From NCBI RefSeq assembly GCF_902497895.1, contig NZ_CABVHQ010000025.1, positions 20,849-84,848 on the forward strand: a stretch of DNA of 64,000 nt, written 5' to 3'. Under the pieces are notes generated by a model. That model did no database searches and was not told where the DNA came from. It was given only the letters and a program-made list of their open reading frames with translations. The position numbers and the translations under genes were made by a program. Positions 16,123-25,109 of the stretch are shown here, piece by piece (position 1 is the stretch's first letter; each line of letters starts with the position of its first letter). The DNA is from Pseudomonas fluorescens (GTDB taxonomy: Bacteria; Pseudomonadota; Gammaproteobacteria; Pseudomonadales; Pseudomonadaceae).

Positions 16123-17250
16123 ATGGCCGAAGCAAAAGTATTGAGTGGCGCCGGGCTACGTGGCCAGGTTGCCGGGCAAACCGCACTGTCCACGGTCGGG
16201 CAATCGGGTGCCGGGCTGACCTATCGCGGCTATGATGTTCGCGAACTGGCTGCCGACGCGCGGTTTGAAGAAGTGGCTTACCTGCTGCTGTACGGCGATC
16301 TGCCGAACAAGGAGCAACTGGCTGCTTACATGAGCAAACTGAGCAAGCTGCGTGACCTGCCGCAAGCCTTGAAGGAAGTGCTCGAACGCATTCCGGCCGA
16401 CGCTCACCCGATGGACGTGATGCGCACTGGCGCTTCGTTCCTGGGTAACATCGAACCGGAAACAGATTTTTCCCAGCAACATGACGTCACCGACCGGATG
16501 CTGGCCGCGTTCCCGGCGATCATGTGCTACTGGTATCGCTTCAGCCACGACGGCCTGCGAATCAACTGCGTCACTGATGAAGAGTCCATTGGCGGGCATT
16601 TCCTGCACCTGCTGCACGACAAACCGCCGAGCGAGTTGCACCGCAAAGTGATGGACGTTTCGCTGATCCTCTACGCGGAGCACGAATTCAATGCCTCGAC
16701 TTTCGCCGCGCGGGTTTGCGCGTCGACGTTGTCAGACATGTTCTCCTGTATAACGGCGGCTATCGGTACCCTGCGCGGCCCGCTGCACGGCGGCGCCAAC
16801 GAAGCGGCGATGGAAATGATCTCGCGTTTCAAGTCCCCCGAAGAGGCCATCAAAGGCACCCTCGGCATGCTCGAGCGCAAGGACAAGATCATGGGCTTCG
16901 GTCACGCGATCTACAAAGACAACGATCCGCGTAACGAAGTGATCAAGGGCTGGTCGAAAAAACTCGCCGACGAAGTGGGCGACACCGTGCTGTTCCCGGT
17001 CTCCGAAGCCATCGACAAGACCATGTGGGAGCAGAAGAAGCTATTCCCTAACGCTGACTTCTACCATGCCTCGACGTACCACTTCATGGGGATCCCGACC
17101 AAGCTGTTCACGCCGATTTTCGTCTGCTCGCGCCTGACCGGCTGGGCCGCCCACGTGTTCGAACAGCGCGCCAACAACCGCATCATCCGCCCGAGCGCCG
17201 AGTACGTCGGCGTCGAACAGCGCAAGTTCGTGCCAATCGAACAACGCTGA
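16123..17250 (+). CDS. prpC: PrpC, 2-methylcitrate synthase
   Basis: A 375-aa citrate-synthase-family enzyme. Motifs are GPLHGGANEAAMEM (catalytic His) and GFGHAIYKDNDPR (second His and CoA/oxaloacetate site). The ATG at 16123 has GGAGAG 6 nt upstream; a TTG four codons earlier is in frame but lies within the ribosome site. It condenses propionyl-CoA with oxaloacetate. The short length and the position between prpB and acnD favour methylcitrate synthase over GltA. A REPIN lies between it and acnD. Confidence 0.95.
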   Translation: MAEAKVLSGAGLRGQVAGQTALSTVGQSGAGLTYRGYDVRELAADARFEEVAYLLLYGDLPNKEQLAAYMSKLSKLRDLPQALKEVLERIPADAHPMDVMRTGASFLGNIEPETDFSQQHDVTDRMLAAFPAIMCYWYRFSHDGLRINCVTDEESIGGHFLHLLHDKPPSELHRKVMDVSLILYAEHEFNASTFAARVCASTLSDMFSCITAAIGTLRGPLHGGANEAAMEMISRFKSPEEAIKGTLGMLERKDKIMGFGHAIYKDNDPRNEVIKGWSKKLADEVGDTVLFPVSEAIDKTMWEQKKLFPNADFYHASTYHFMGIPTKLFTPIFVCSRLTGWAAHVFEQRANNRIIRPSAEYVGVEQRKFVPIEQR

Positions 17251-17299
17251 ATGGTGGGTGCCTGACAGGCGCTGAGGTTTGTAGGTGGTAACCGGATCC

Positions 17300-17390
17300 T
17301 GTGGGAGCGAGCTTGCTCGCGATGACGGACTGACATCCAACATTGATGTCGACTGATACACCGCTATCGCGAGCAAGCTCGCTCCCACAG
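17300..17390. repeat. REPIN, 'GTGGGAGCGAGCTTGCTCGCGATG' family, inside the prp operon
   Basis: A direct copy at 17300-17325 and an inverted copy at 17366-17390 with near-perfect arms. It fills the prpC-acnD gap of 208 nt. In RNA it would form a stable hairpin and could alter mRNA stability between the two genes. Confidence 0.9.
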
Positions 17391-17458
17391 TAAACCAGGT
17401 TCACTTCAAGCCCGGCGCCAGGCGCCCCCTCTGAATTTACCGTGACCGAGTCCTGACG

Positions 17459-20053
17459 ATGAATACTGAATTCCGCAAACCGCTGCCTGGCAGCCATCTG
17501 GATTACTTCGACGTCCGTGCGGCGGTCGATGGCATCCAGCCCGGCGCCTATGACACCCTGCCGTACACCTCCCGCGTGCTGGCGGAAAATCTGGTGCGTC
17601 GCTGCGACCCGGCCACGCTCACCGATTCCCTGAAGCAGCTGATCGAACGCAAGCGCGACCTCGACTTCCCGTGGTTCCCGGCTCGCGTGGTGTGCCACGA
17701 CATTCTCGGCCAGACCGCGCTGGTCGACCTCGCCGGACTGCGCGATGCGATCGCCCTGCAAGGTGGTGATCCTGCCCAAGTGAACCCGGTAGTGCCGACT
17801 CAATTGATCGTCGACCACTCCCTGGCCGTTGAGTCGGGCGGCTCCGATCCCGAGGCGTTCGAAAAGAACCGCGCTATCGAAGACCGTCGCAACGAAGATC
17901 GCTTCCACTTCATCAACTGGACCAAAAAAGCCTTCAAGAACGTCGATGTGATCCCGCCGGGCAACGGGATCATGCACCAGATCAACCTGGAGAAAATGTC
18001 TCCGGTGATCCAGGTGCGTGATGGCGTGGCCTTCCCGGACACTTGCGTAGGCACCGACAGCCATACCCCGCACGTGGATGCCCTTGGGGTGATCGCCATC
18101 GGTGTCGGTGGCCTTGAAGCCGAAAGCGTCATGCTCGGCCGCGCCTCCTGGATGCGTCTGCCGGAAATCGTCGGCGTCGAACTCACCGGCAAGTTGCAGC
18201 CGGGCATCACCGCCACCGACATGGTACTGGCGCTGACCCAGTTCCTGCGCCAGCAAAAGGTGGTCGGCGCCTGGCTGGAGTTCTTCGGTGAAGGTGCCTC
18301 GGCCCTGACCCTGGGCGATCGCGCGACCATCTCCAACATGGCCCCGGAATACGGCGCCACCGCGGCGATGTTCTATATCGACCGGCAGACTATCGACTAC
18401 CTCAAGCTCACCGGCCGTGAAGACGAGCAGGTGAAACTGGTCGAAAGTTACGCAAAACTGACGGGTCTCTGGGCCGACAGCCTGAAGGGCGCCCAATATG
18501 AACGCGGGCTGACCTTTGACCTGTCCTCGGTGGTGCGAAACATGGCCGGCCCGAGCAATCCCCACGCCCGTGTGGCCACTTCGGACCTCGCGGCCCAAGG
18601 CATTTCCGGCCAGTGGGACGATGTGCCAGGGCAAATGCCGGATGGTGCGGTAATCATCGCCGCCATCACCAGCTGCACCAACACCAGCAACCCACGCAAC
18701 GTCATCGCCGCCGGCCTGCTGGCGCGCAACGCCAACAAACTCGGGCTGACCCGCAAACCCTGGGTCAAGTCGTCCCTGGCACCCGGTTCGAAAACCGTGG
18801 CCTTGTACCTGGACGAAGCCGGCCTGACTAGCGAACTGGAGCAATTGGGCTTCGGTATCGTGGCGTTTGCCTGCACCACCTGCAACGGCATGTCCGGCGC
18901 GCTGGATCCGGTGATCCAGCAGGAAATCATCGACCGTGACCTGTACGCCACGGCCGTGCTGTCCGGTAACCGCAACTTCGACGGACGGATTCACCCATAC
19001 GCCAAGAATGCGTTCCTCGCGTCGCCGCCACTGGTGGTTGCGTATGCCATCGCCGGGACCATCCGTTTCGACATCGAGAAGGATGTGCTGGGTCTGGATG
19101 CCAACGGCAAGGAAATCCGCCTGAAAGACATCTGGCCAAGCGACGAAGAGATCGACGCGGTGGTCAAGGCTTCAGTCAAGCCGGAGCAGTTCCGCCAGGT
19201 CTATATCCCGATGTTCGCCATCGAAGAAGACACCGGTCCCAAGGTCGAGCCGCTGTATGACTGGCGCGAGATGAGCACCTATATCCGCCGTCCGCCGTAC
19301 TGGGAAGGCGCACTGGCCGGTGCTCGTCCGCTCAAGGGCATGCGCCCTCTGGCCGTGCTGCCGGACAACATCACCACCGACCACTTGTCGCCGTCGAACG
19401 CCATCATGCTCGACAGCGCGGCCGGTGAGTACCTGTTCAAGATGGGCCTGCCAGAGGTGGACTTCAACTCTTACGCCACCCATCGCGGCGACCACTTGAC
19501 CGCGCAGCGCGCCACTTTCGCCAACCCGAAACTGTTCAACGAAATGGTTCAGGAAAACGGCAAGGTGAAACAGGGTTCCCTGGCTCGCGTCGAGCCGGAA
19601 GGCCAGGTCATGCGCATGTGGGAAGCCATCGAAACTTACATGGAGCGCAAGCAGCCGCTGATCATCATCGCCGGTGCCGACTACGGTCAGGGTTCTTCCC
19701 GGGACTGGGCGGCCAAAGGCGTGCGCCTGGCCGGCGTCGAAGCCATCGCGGCCGAAGGTTTCGAACGCATCCACCGCACCAACCTGGTGGGCATGGGCGT
19801 GTTGCCGCTGGAGTTCAAGCCGGGCACCGACCGCAAGACCCTCGGCATCGACGGCAGTGAAACCTTCGATGTGATCGGCGAACGTATCCCGCGCAGCACC
19901 CTGACCCTGGTGATCACCCGCAAGAACGGCGAGCGTGTCGAAGTGCCGGTCACCTGCCGTCTCGACACTGCTGAAGAAGTCTCGATCTACGAGGCGGGCG
20001 GCGTGCTGCAGCGTTTCGCCCAGGACTTCCTCGAATCGGCTGTTGCCGTCTAA
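17459..20053 (+). CDS. acnD: AcnD, Fe/S-dependent 2-methylcitrate dehydratase
   Basis: An 864-aa aconitase-family protein. Cluster-ligating cysteines are in ITSCTNTSNP (about residue 405) and FACTTCNGMSG (about 473 and 476). A C-terminal swivel domain includes GADYGQGSSRDWAAKGVRL. The presence of prpF immediately downstream marks it as AcnD, which dehydrates 2-methylcitrate to 2-methyl-trans-aconitate, instead of the housekeeping AcnA. This operon also holds prpD, so both the AcnD-PrpF route and a PrpD dehydratase are present. Confidence 0.94.
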   Translation: MNTEFRKPLPGSHLDYFDVRAAVDGIQPGAYDTLPYTSRVLAENLVRRCDPATLTDSLKQLIERKRDLDFPWFPARVVCHDILGQTALVDLAGLRDAIALQGGDPAQVNPVVPTQLIVDHSLAVESGGSDPEAFEKNRAIEDRRNEDRFHFINWTKKAFKNVDVIPPGNGIMHQINLEKMSPVIQVRDGVAFPDTCVGTDSHTPHVDALGVIAIGVGGLEAESVMLGRASWMRLPEIVGVELTGKLQPGITATDMVLALTQFLRQQKVVGAWLEFFGEGASALTLGDRATISNMAPEYGATAAMFYIDRQTIDYLKLTGREDEQVKLVESYAKLTGLWADSLKGAQYERGLTFDLSSVVRNMAGPSNPHARVATSDLAAQGISGQWDDVPGQMPDGAVIIAAITSCTNTSNPRNVIAAGLLARNANKLGLTRKPWVKSSLAPGSKTVALYLDEAGLTSELEQLGFGIVAFACTTCNGMSGALDPVIQQEIIDRDLYATAVLSGNRNFDGRIHPYAKNAFLASPPLVVAYAIAGTIRFDIEKDVLGLDANGKEIRLKDIWPSDEEIDAVVKASVKPEQFRQVYIPMFAIEEDTGPKVEPLYDWREMSTYIRRPPYWEGALAGARPLKGMRPLAVLPDNITTDHLSPSNAIMLDSAAGEYLFKMGLPEVDFNSYATHRGDHLTAQRATFANPKLFNEMVQENGKVKQGSLARVEPEGQVMRMWEAIETYMERKQPLIIIAGADYGQGSSRDWAAKGVRLAGVEAIAAEGFERIHRTNLVGMGVLPLEFKPGTDRKTLGIDGSETFDVIGERIPRSTLTLVITRKNGERVEVPVTCRLDTAEEVSIYEAGGVLQRFAQDFLESAVAV

Positions 20054-20111
20054 CCCGACGCGCAGCGCGGGGCCGCCAAGGTCTCGCCGCTGCCAATAAG
20101 GAACCCGTTCC

Positions 20112-21302
20112 ATGGCTCACGCACCACAAATCAGGATTCCCGCCACCTACATGCGCGGCGGCACCAGCAAAGGCGTGTTCTTCAGCCTGCAAGACCTTCC
20201 CGAATCCGCACAGGTCCCGGGCGCGGCCCGCGATGCACTGTTGCTGCGGGTGATCGGCAGTCCCGACCCTTATGACAAGCAGATCGACGGCATGGGCGCG
20301 GCGACCTCGAGCACCAGCAAGACGGTGATCCTGGCCAAAAGCACCAAGGCCGACCACGACGTCGATTACCTGTTCGGTCAGGTCTCCATCGACAAGCCTT
20401 TCGTCGACTGGAGCGGCAACTGCGGCAACCTTTCTGCTGCGGTCGGCGCATTTGCCATCAGCAGCGGCCTGGTGGACGCCAGTCGCCTGCCGCGTGACGG
20501 CGTGGCCATCGTGCGCATCTGGCAAGCCAACATCGGCAAGACCATCATTGCCCACGTGCCTATTACCGATGGCGCAGTGCAGGAAACCGGTGACTTCGAA
20601 CTCGATGGCGTGACCTTTCCGGCCGCCGAAGTCCAGCTCGAATTCATGGACCCGGCCGCCGAAGAAGAGGGTGGGGGCGGTTCGATGTTCCCTACTGGCA
20701 ATCTGGTGGATGATCTGGAGGTGCCTGGCGTCGGTACGCTCAAGGTGACCATGATCAATGCCGGGATCCCGACCATCTTTGTCAATGCCGAGGACATCGG
20801 TTACACCGGTACCGAACTGCAAGGCCAGATCAATGGCGACCCCAAGGCGCTGGCGATGTTCGAGACCATCCGCGCCCACGGCGCGCTGCGCATGGGCCTG
20901 ATCGAGCACCTTGATCAAGCTGCCAAGCGTCAGCACACGCCCAAGGTCGCCTTCGTCGGCAAGCCGGCCGAGTACCTCGCCTCCAGCGGCAAGCCGGTGG
21001 CGGCGGGTGACATAGACCTGCTGGTGCGCGCACTGTCCATGGGCAAGCTGCACCACGCCATGATGGGCACTGCCGCTGTCGCCATCGGCACCGCCGCGGC
21101 GATTCCTGGCACCCTGGTCAACCTCGCCGCGGGCGGCACTGCGCGCAACGCGGTGCGCTTCGGTCATCCCTCGGGCACCCTGCGCGTAGGCGCCGAGGCC
21201 CGCCAGGTCAATGGTGAATGGACCGTGAAGAAAGCCATCATGAGCCGCAGTGCGCGGGTGTTGATGGAAGGTTTTGTTCGTGTGCCGGGTGATGCTTTTT
21301 GA
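20112..21302 (+). CDS. prpF: PrpF, 2-methylaconitate cis-trans isomerase
   Basis: A 396-aa member of the PrpF/DUF453 diaminopimelate-epimerase fold. It starts with the family signature RIPATYMRGGTSKGVFF and has the later catalytic region SGNCGNLSAAVGAFA. It isomerises the trans-methylaconitate product of AcnD to the cis form used for hydration to 2-methylisocitrate. It follows acnD by 58 nt. A 314-nt gap with a large palindrome separates it from prpD. Confidence 0.95.
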   Translation: MAHAPQIRIPATYMRGGTSKGVFFSLQDLPESAQVPGAARDALLLRVIGSPDPYDKQIDGMGAATSSTSKTVILAKSTKADHDVDYLFGQVSIDKPFVDWSGNCGNLSAAVGAFAISSGLVDASRLPRDGVAIVRIWQANIGKTIIAHVPITDGAVQETGDFELDGVTFPAAEVQLEFMDPAAEEEGGGGSMFPTGNLVDDLEVPGVGTLKVTMINAGIPTIFVNAEDIGYTGTELQGQINGDPKALAMFETIRAHGALRMGLIEHLDQAAKRQHTPKVAFVGKPAEYLASSGKPVAAGDIDLLVRALSMGKLHHAMMGTAAVAIGTAAAIPGTLVNLAAGGTARNAVRFGHPSGTLRVGAEARQVNGEWTVKKAIMSRSARVLMEGFVRVPGDAF

Positions 21303-21319
21303 GGGGGTAACCCTGAAAA

Positions 21320-21508
21320 CCACCCCTCACCCCAACCCTCTCCCCAGGGCGGAGAGGGAGCTGACCGAGGTGTTTTTTTGATGTGCTTCGACCTGAAAGA
21401 TCGCAGTGAATATGGATTCAATGCAGAGCTTTCAGGTCGCCGTAGATCTTCAATTTCCCACGGTCAGTCCCCTCTCCCCTCTGGGGAGAGGGCTAGGGTG
21501 AGGGGTGG
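21320..21508. repeat. Long nested palindrome between prpF and prpD
   Basis: Outer arms of 40 nt (21320-21359 and 21469-21508; CCACCCCTCACCC... with its complement) match at 35 of 40 positions. An inner pair CGACCTGAAAG / CTTTCAGGTCG (21389-21399 with 21429-21439) is perfect. The CACCCCTCACCC...CTCTCCCC unit looks like another REP-like family. It occupies most of the 21303-21616 gap and would form a very strong hairpin in the prp mRNA. Confidence 0.85.
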
Positions 21509-21616
21509 ATCCACCTGAAAAAACACAAATCAAGCAGGCACCCCAGACCTGCAATTCGTCGCAACCAACCCTGATCCTGAGGATGAACATCACCCCCCTT
21601 ACCGGAGCAAACCCCA

Positions 21617-23101
21617 ATGAGCGCCAACGTCGACCTGAACATCCGCCCCGACTACGACACCGTCCTGCAGGACATCGCCGACTACGTCCTGAACTACAAG
21701 ATCGAGTCCGCAGAGGCGCTGGACACCGCCCGCAACTGCCTGATAGACACCCTCGGCTGCGGTCTGCTGGCCCTGCGTTTCCCCGAGTGCACCAAGCACC
21801 TGGGGCCGATCGTCGAGGGGACCGTGGTTCCATTCGGCGCTCGGGTGCCGGGCACCAGTTACCGCCTGGACCCGGTCAAGGCGGCCTGGGACATCGGTTG
21901 CATCGTCCGCTGGCTCGACTACAACGACACCTGGCTGGCGGCCGAGTGGGGCCATCCGTCCGATAACCTCGGCGGGATCCTCGCAGTCGCCGATCACCTG
22001 TCGCAGAAACGCGTGGCCAATGGCGACGCACCCTTGACCCTGCGCGCGGTGCTCGAGGCGATGATCATGGCCCACGAGATCCAGGGCGTGATCGCCCTGG
22101 AAAACTCCTTCAACCGGGTCGGCCTGGACCACGTGATCCTGGTCAAAGTCGCCTCCACCGCGGTCACCGCGAAACTGCTGGGCGCCAACCGCGAACAACT
22201 GCTGTCCGCACTGTCCCATGCGTTCGCCGATGGCCAGGCGTTGCGCACCTACCGTCACGCGCCGAACGCCGGTTCGCGCAAGTCCTGGGCGGCGGGCGAT
22301 GCGTCCAGCCGGGGCGTGCGTCTGGCAGACATCGCCATGCGCGGTGAAATGGGCATTCCCGGGGTGCTGACAGCCGGGCAGTGGGGGTTCTACGACGTGC
22401 TGTTCAGTCATACCAACAAGGATCTGGCGCTCAAGCCTGAAGACCAGCGGGTCTTCAGCATCTCGCAGGAATACGGCAGCTACGTGATGGAGAACGTGCT
22501 GTTCAAGATCAGCTTCCCGGCCGAGTTCCACGCGCAAACCGCCTGCGAAGCCGCGGTGACCCTGCACCCGCAGGTCAAGGATCGTCTGCAGCAGATCGAG
22601 AAGATAGTCATTACCACCCATGAGTCGGCAATCCGTATCATTTCCAAGGTCGGCAAACTGGCCAACGCCGCTGACCGCGACCACTGCATCCAGTACATGA
22701 CTGCCGTGCCGCTGGCCTTCGGTAACCTGGTGGCCGAGCACTACGAAGACGACTTCCATGCGGCTCATCCGATCATCGACGAGTTGCGCGAGAAGATGGT
22801 CATTGTCGAAGACTCGCGTTACACCCGGGAATACCTGGAAGCCGACAAACGCTCCATTGCCAACGCCATTCAAGTGTTCTTCAACGACGGCTCAAGCACC
22901 GAACAGGTTGTGGTTGAATACCCGATCGGCCACCGCCGTCGTCGCGCCGATGGCATTCCATTGCTGGAAGACAAGTTCAAGGCCAACCTGGCGACCCGGT
23001 TCACCGCCCAGCGCTCGGCTGAAATCTTTGCTCTGTGCAAGGACCAGGCGGCGCTTGAAGCCACGCCGGTCAACCGCTTCGTGGATTTGTGGGTGATCTG
23101 A
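21617..23101 (+). CDS. prpD: PrpD, 2-methylcitrate dehydratase
   Basis: A 494-aa MmgE/PrpD-family protein, full length for the family. Recognisable stretches are [36 protein letters not shown] and [16 protein letters not shown]. It is the cofactor-free (iron-sulfur independent) dehydratase that converts 2-methylcitrate to cis-2-methylaconitate. GGAG lies 10 nt before the ATG. It ends the operon. The foldback upstream may uncouple its expression from prpBC-acnD-prpF. Confidence 0.94.
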   Translation: MSANVDLNIRPDYDTVLQDIADYVLNYKIESAEALDTARNCLIDTLGCGLLALRFPECTKHLGPIVEGTVVPFGARVPGTSYRLDPVKAAWDIGCIVRWLDYNDTWLAAEWGHPSDNLGGILAVADHLSQKRVANGDAPLTLRAVLEAMIMAHEIQGVIALENSFNRVGLDHVILVKVASTAVTAKLLGANREQLLSALSHAFADGQALRTYRHAPNAGSRKSWAAGDASSRGVRLADIAMRGEMGIPGVLTAGQWGFYDVLFSHTNKDLALKPEDQRVFSISQEYGSYVMENVLFKISFPAEFHAQTACEAAVTLHPQVKDRLQQIEKIVITTHESAIRIISKVGKLANAADRDHCIQYMTAVPLAFGNLVAEHYEDDFHAAHPIIDELREKMVIVEDSRYTREYLEADKRSIANAIQVFFNDGSSTEQVVVEYPIGHRRRRADGIPLLEDKFKANLATRFTAQRSAEIFALCKDQAALEATPVNRFVDLWVI

Positions 23102-23152
23102 GGGACGTTTGCACCGTGTGTCACCGTGATGGATCTGTTGCACGCAACCCCC

Positions 23153-23362
23153 GTAGGAGCTGCCGCAGGCTGCGATCTTTTGATCTTGCTTAGGTGCAAT
23201 GTATGGAGATCAAAAGATCGCAGCCTCGTTTCACTCGACAGCTCCTACACAGCTCCTACACAGCTCTTACACAGCTCCTACGCCGATCGTGTGTCCACCG
23301 TGATTGATTGGTTGTACGCAACCCCCGTAGGAGCTGCCGCAGGCTGCGATCTTTTGATCTTG
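23153..23362. repeat. REP cluster of the 'GTAGGAGCTGCC' family with an expanded end
   Basis: Direct copies at 23153-23187 and 23327-23362, with an inverted copy between them (23207-23248). The end of the inverted copy is followed by tandem ACAGCTCCTAC units. The ~35 nt before each direct copy are also alike (CGTGTGT(C)ACCGTGAT...ACGCAACCCCC), so about 70 nt have been duplicated. It fills the 264-nt gap between prpD and the AlaX gene. Confidence 0.85.
23238..23281. repeat. 11-bp tandem repeat, four units
   Basis: ACAGCTCCTAC is repeated at 23238, 23249, 23260 (one T for C change) and 23271. The unit is the terminal sequence of the neighbouring REP copy, so this looks like slippage expansion of a REP end. 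Confidence 0.9.
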
Positions 23363-23365
23363 CGG

Positions 23366-24094
23366 TTATTCGAAACGCAAAATCACTCGCCGGTTGTGCT
23401 TGCTCTTCTTCTCGATTTTCTCGCAGAAGACCCGGCCAATTTCTTCGGTATTGATAACGTGTGTACCCCCGCAAGGCTGGATGTCGACGCCGTCTACTTC
23501 GATGACCCGCACCGCGCCTTGTATGACCGGTGGTGCGACGGCTTGCGTGCGGGTTATCTGCAGCAACGTGGCGTACTCGGACGCCGGCATGGACAGCTGT
23601 TTTACCTCCAGGGCTTGAGCCACGAGGGCGTTCAATTGCTCAGTGATGCGTTCTTTTTCGAGGGACATTTCCGGCAGGTCGAAATCCAGCCGACCTTTAT
23701 CATGGCTGATGCTGCACCCGGTGACCGGCGCATCGATGATCGAGCACAGCAGGTGCAGACAGGTATGCATCCTCATGTGCTGGTAACGTCGTTCCCAGTC
23801 CAGGCTTGCGTCGATCTTCAGGCCGGCTCGCAGTTGCGGGGGATAAGCCTCCAGCTGATGCCAGATGATCGAACGCAAGAGCGGGTCGCGCACCGTGCCG
23901 GTCACCTTGAGGCTGGTGCCGTCTGGCAAGGTGATAAGACCGGTGTCCCCGGGTTGGCCGCCACCCGTTGGATAAAATAGCGTGTGCTCCAGGGCGAGAC
24001 CCTGATCGCTGACAGCCACGATCCTCGCGTCGAAAGCGTTCTGGTAGGGCGCGTTATCGTAAAGCGCCAGGGTTTCCATCGTGTGTACTGACAT
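23366..24094 (-). CDS. AlaX-type trans-editing protein (alanyl-tRNA editing domain)
   Basis: A 242-aa protein homologous to the editing domain of alanyl-tRNA synthetase. It has a Gly-rich barrel segment (FYPTGGGQPGDTG, about residues 40-52), the zinc ligands HTCLH (about 108-112) and CGGTH (about 210), and no catalytic aminoacylation domain. The start at 24094 has CGGAGG 6 nt upstream and lies 2 nt after the upstream stop. AlaX proteins hydrolyse mischarged Ser- or Gly-tRNA(Ala). In an operon for serine-derived amino acid chemistry it may edit tRNA charged with the pathway's product; that is inference. Confidence 0.85.
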   Translation of the reverse strand: MSVHTMETLALYDNAPYQNAFDARIVAVSDQGLALEHTLFYPTGGGQPGDTGLITLPDGTSLKVTGTVRDPLLRSIIWHQLEAYPPQLRAGLKIDASLDWERRYQHMRMHTCLHLLCSIIDAPVTGCSISHDKGRLDFDLPEMSLEKERITEQLNALVAQALEVKQLSMPASEYATLLQITRTQAVAPPVIQGAVRVIEVDGVDIQPCGGTHVINTEEIGRVFCEKIEKKSKHNRRVILRFE

Positions 24095-24096
24095 GT

Positions 24097-25089
24097 TCAA
24101 CCTCCGACAGATTGAGGGCGAGTTTGCATCAGGCGCCGGACCATCGCGCTCAAGCCTGGTGGTGCGATCAAGGTAATATCCTGGTTGGGCCCGCAGACAT
24201 GCAGGTTCAGTGGCAGTCGCGGTGGGTAGTCGCCATCTTCGGTGTGATGAATCCGGAACTGTAAGTGGGTGCGCTCTTTGACGGTGGCTTCCAGCGCAAG
24301 ACTGCTCAGTGGATGAAAGTCTGCATCCAGCAGTGTGACGTGTTGGCTGTTGCCGACTTCACCGACCAGGTGCAAGCGCTCGTTGAGCGCAAAGGCGCCG
24401 AGGAAACTGCCATGGTCGGACTCTGACGTTTTCTGCAGCTGGACCTGATTGACGATCTTCACTTTCGTGTCGGCCGGTACGTCATGGGTAATGACACACG
24501 CCGGCGAGATGAAGACGTTGTCGCCAATCGTCACGCAACCCAGAATTCTGGCTCCCGCGCCGATCTCTACATTGTTGCCCAGGCGTGGGTGACGTTTGCC
24601 ATTGGGGTTGTTGGCTATACCACGGGCGCCCAGCGTCACCCCGCAAAGGATGTAGCAGTCGTTGCCAATTTCGCAGGTTTCGCCAATCACCGTGCCGTAG
24701 CCATGATCGAGGACAAATCGGCGACCGATCCGCGCCGCCGGGTGGATCTCGGCGCCCGAAAGGAGCTTGCCCTGATTGCTGAGCTTTTGCGCGATACAGG
24801 GGAAGTAGCGGTCCTCTTCGCCGCCAAGCTTCAACACCTGATGAGCCAGGCGGTAGTAGAGAACAGCCTTGAAGGACGCGTACGACTCCAGGATCAAGCT
24901 GCCGCGACCTTGCGATGCCGGGTCGCGGGAGGCGAAGGCCATCAGGTCCTCGGCAAGCCAATCGGCCACACAGGGAAGCAATCTGTGCAAATGGCCGTCC
25001 AGCTGCAGCAAGTCAGCAGGTTCCAGGGTGTTGATGAGGTGCGCGAGCAACTCATCGTGCAGCTGTTGCATATCAATGAAGCCCCCCAT
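24097..25089 (-). CDS. Serine O-acetyltransferase (CysE-like) with C-terminal extension
   Basis: A 330-aa protein. Residues about 1-110 match the CysE N-terminal helical domain (LILESYASFKAVLYYRLAHQVLKLGG). Residues about 110-205 match the left-handed beta-helix (AEIHPAARIGRRFVLDHGYGTVIGET, GVTLG, KRHPRLGNNVEIGAGARILG). About 120 further residues at the C-terminus (from VQLQKTSESD onward) are not part of normal CysE and look beta-rich; I do not recognise them. The start is either 25089 or 25071; the latter has a GGGGGG stretch upstream. It probably makes O-acetylserine for the PLP enzyme encoded just before it. Confidence 0.8.
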   Translation of the reverse strand: MGGFIDMQQLHDELLAHLINTLEPADLLQLDGHLHRLLPCVADWLAEDLMAFASRDPASQGRGSLILESYASFKAVLYYRLAHQVLKLGGEEDRYFPCIAQKLSNQGKLLSGAEIHPAARIGRRFVLDHGYGTVIGETCEIGNDCYILCGVTLGARGIANNPNGKRHPRLGNNVEIGAGARILGCVTIGDNVFISPACVITHDVPADTKVKIVNQVQLQKTSESDHGSFLGAFALNERLHLVGEVGNSQHVTLLDADFHPLSSLALEATVKERTHLQFRIHHTEDGDYPPRLPLNLHVCGPNQDITLIAPPGLSAMVRRLMQTRPQSVGG

Positions 25090-25109
25090 GGAGGCACCCC
25101 GCATTTGGA

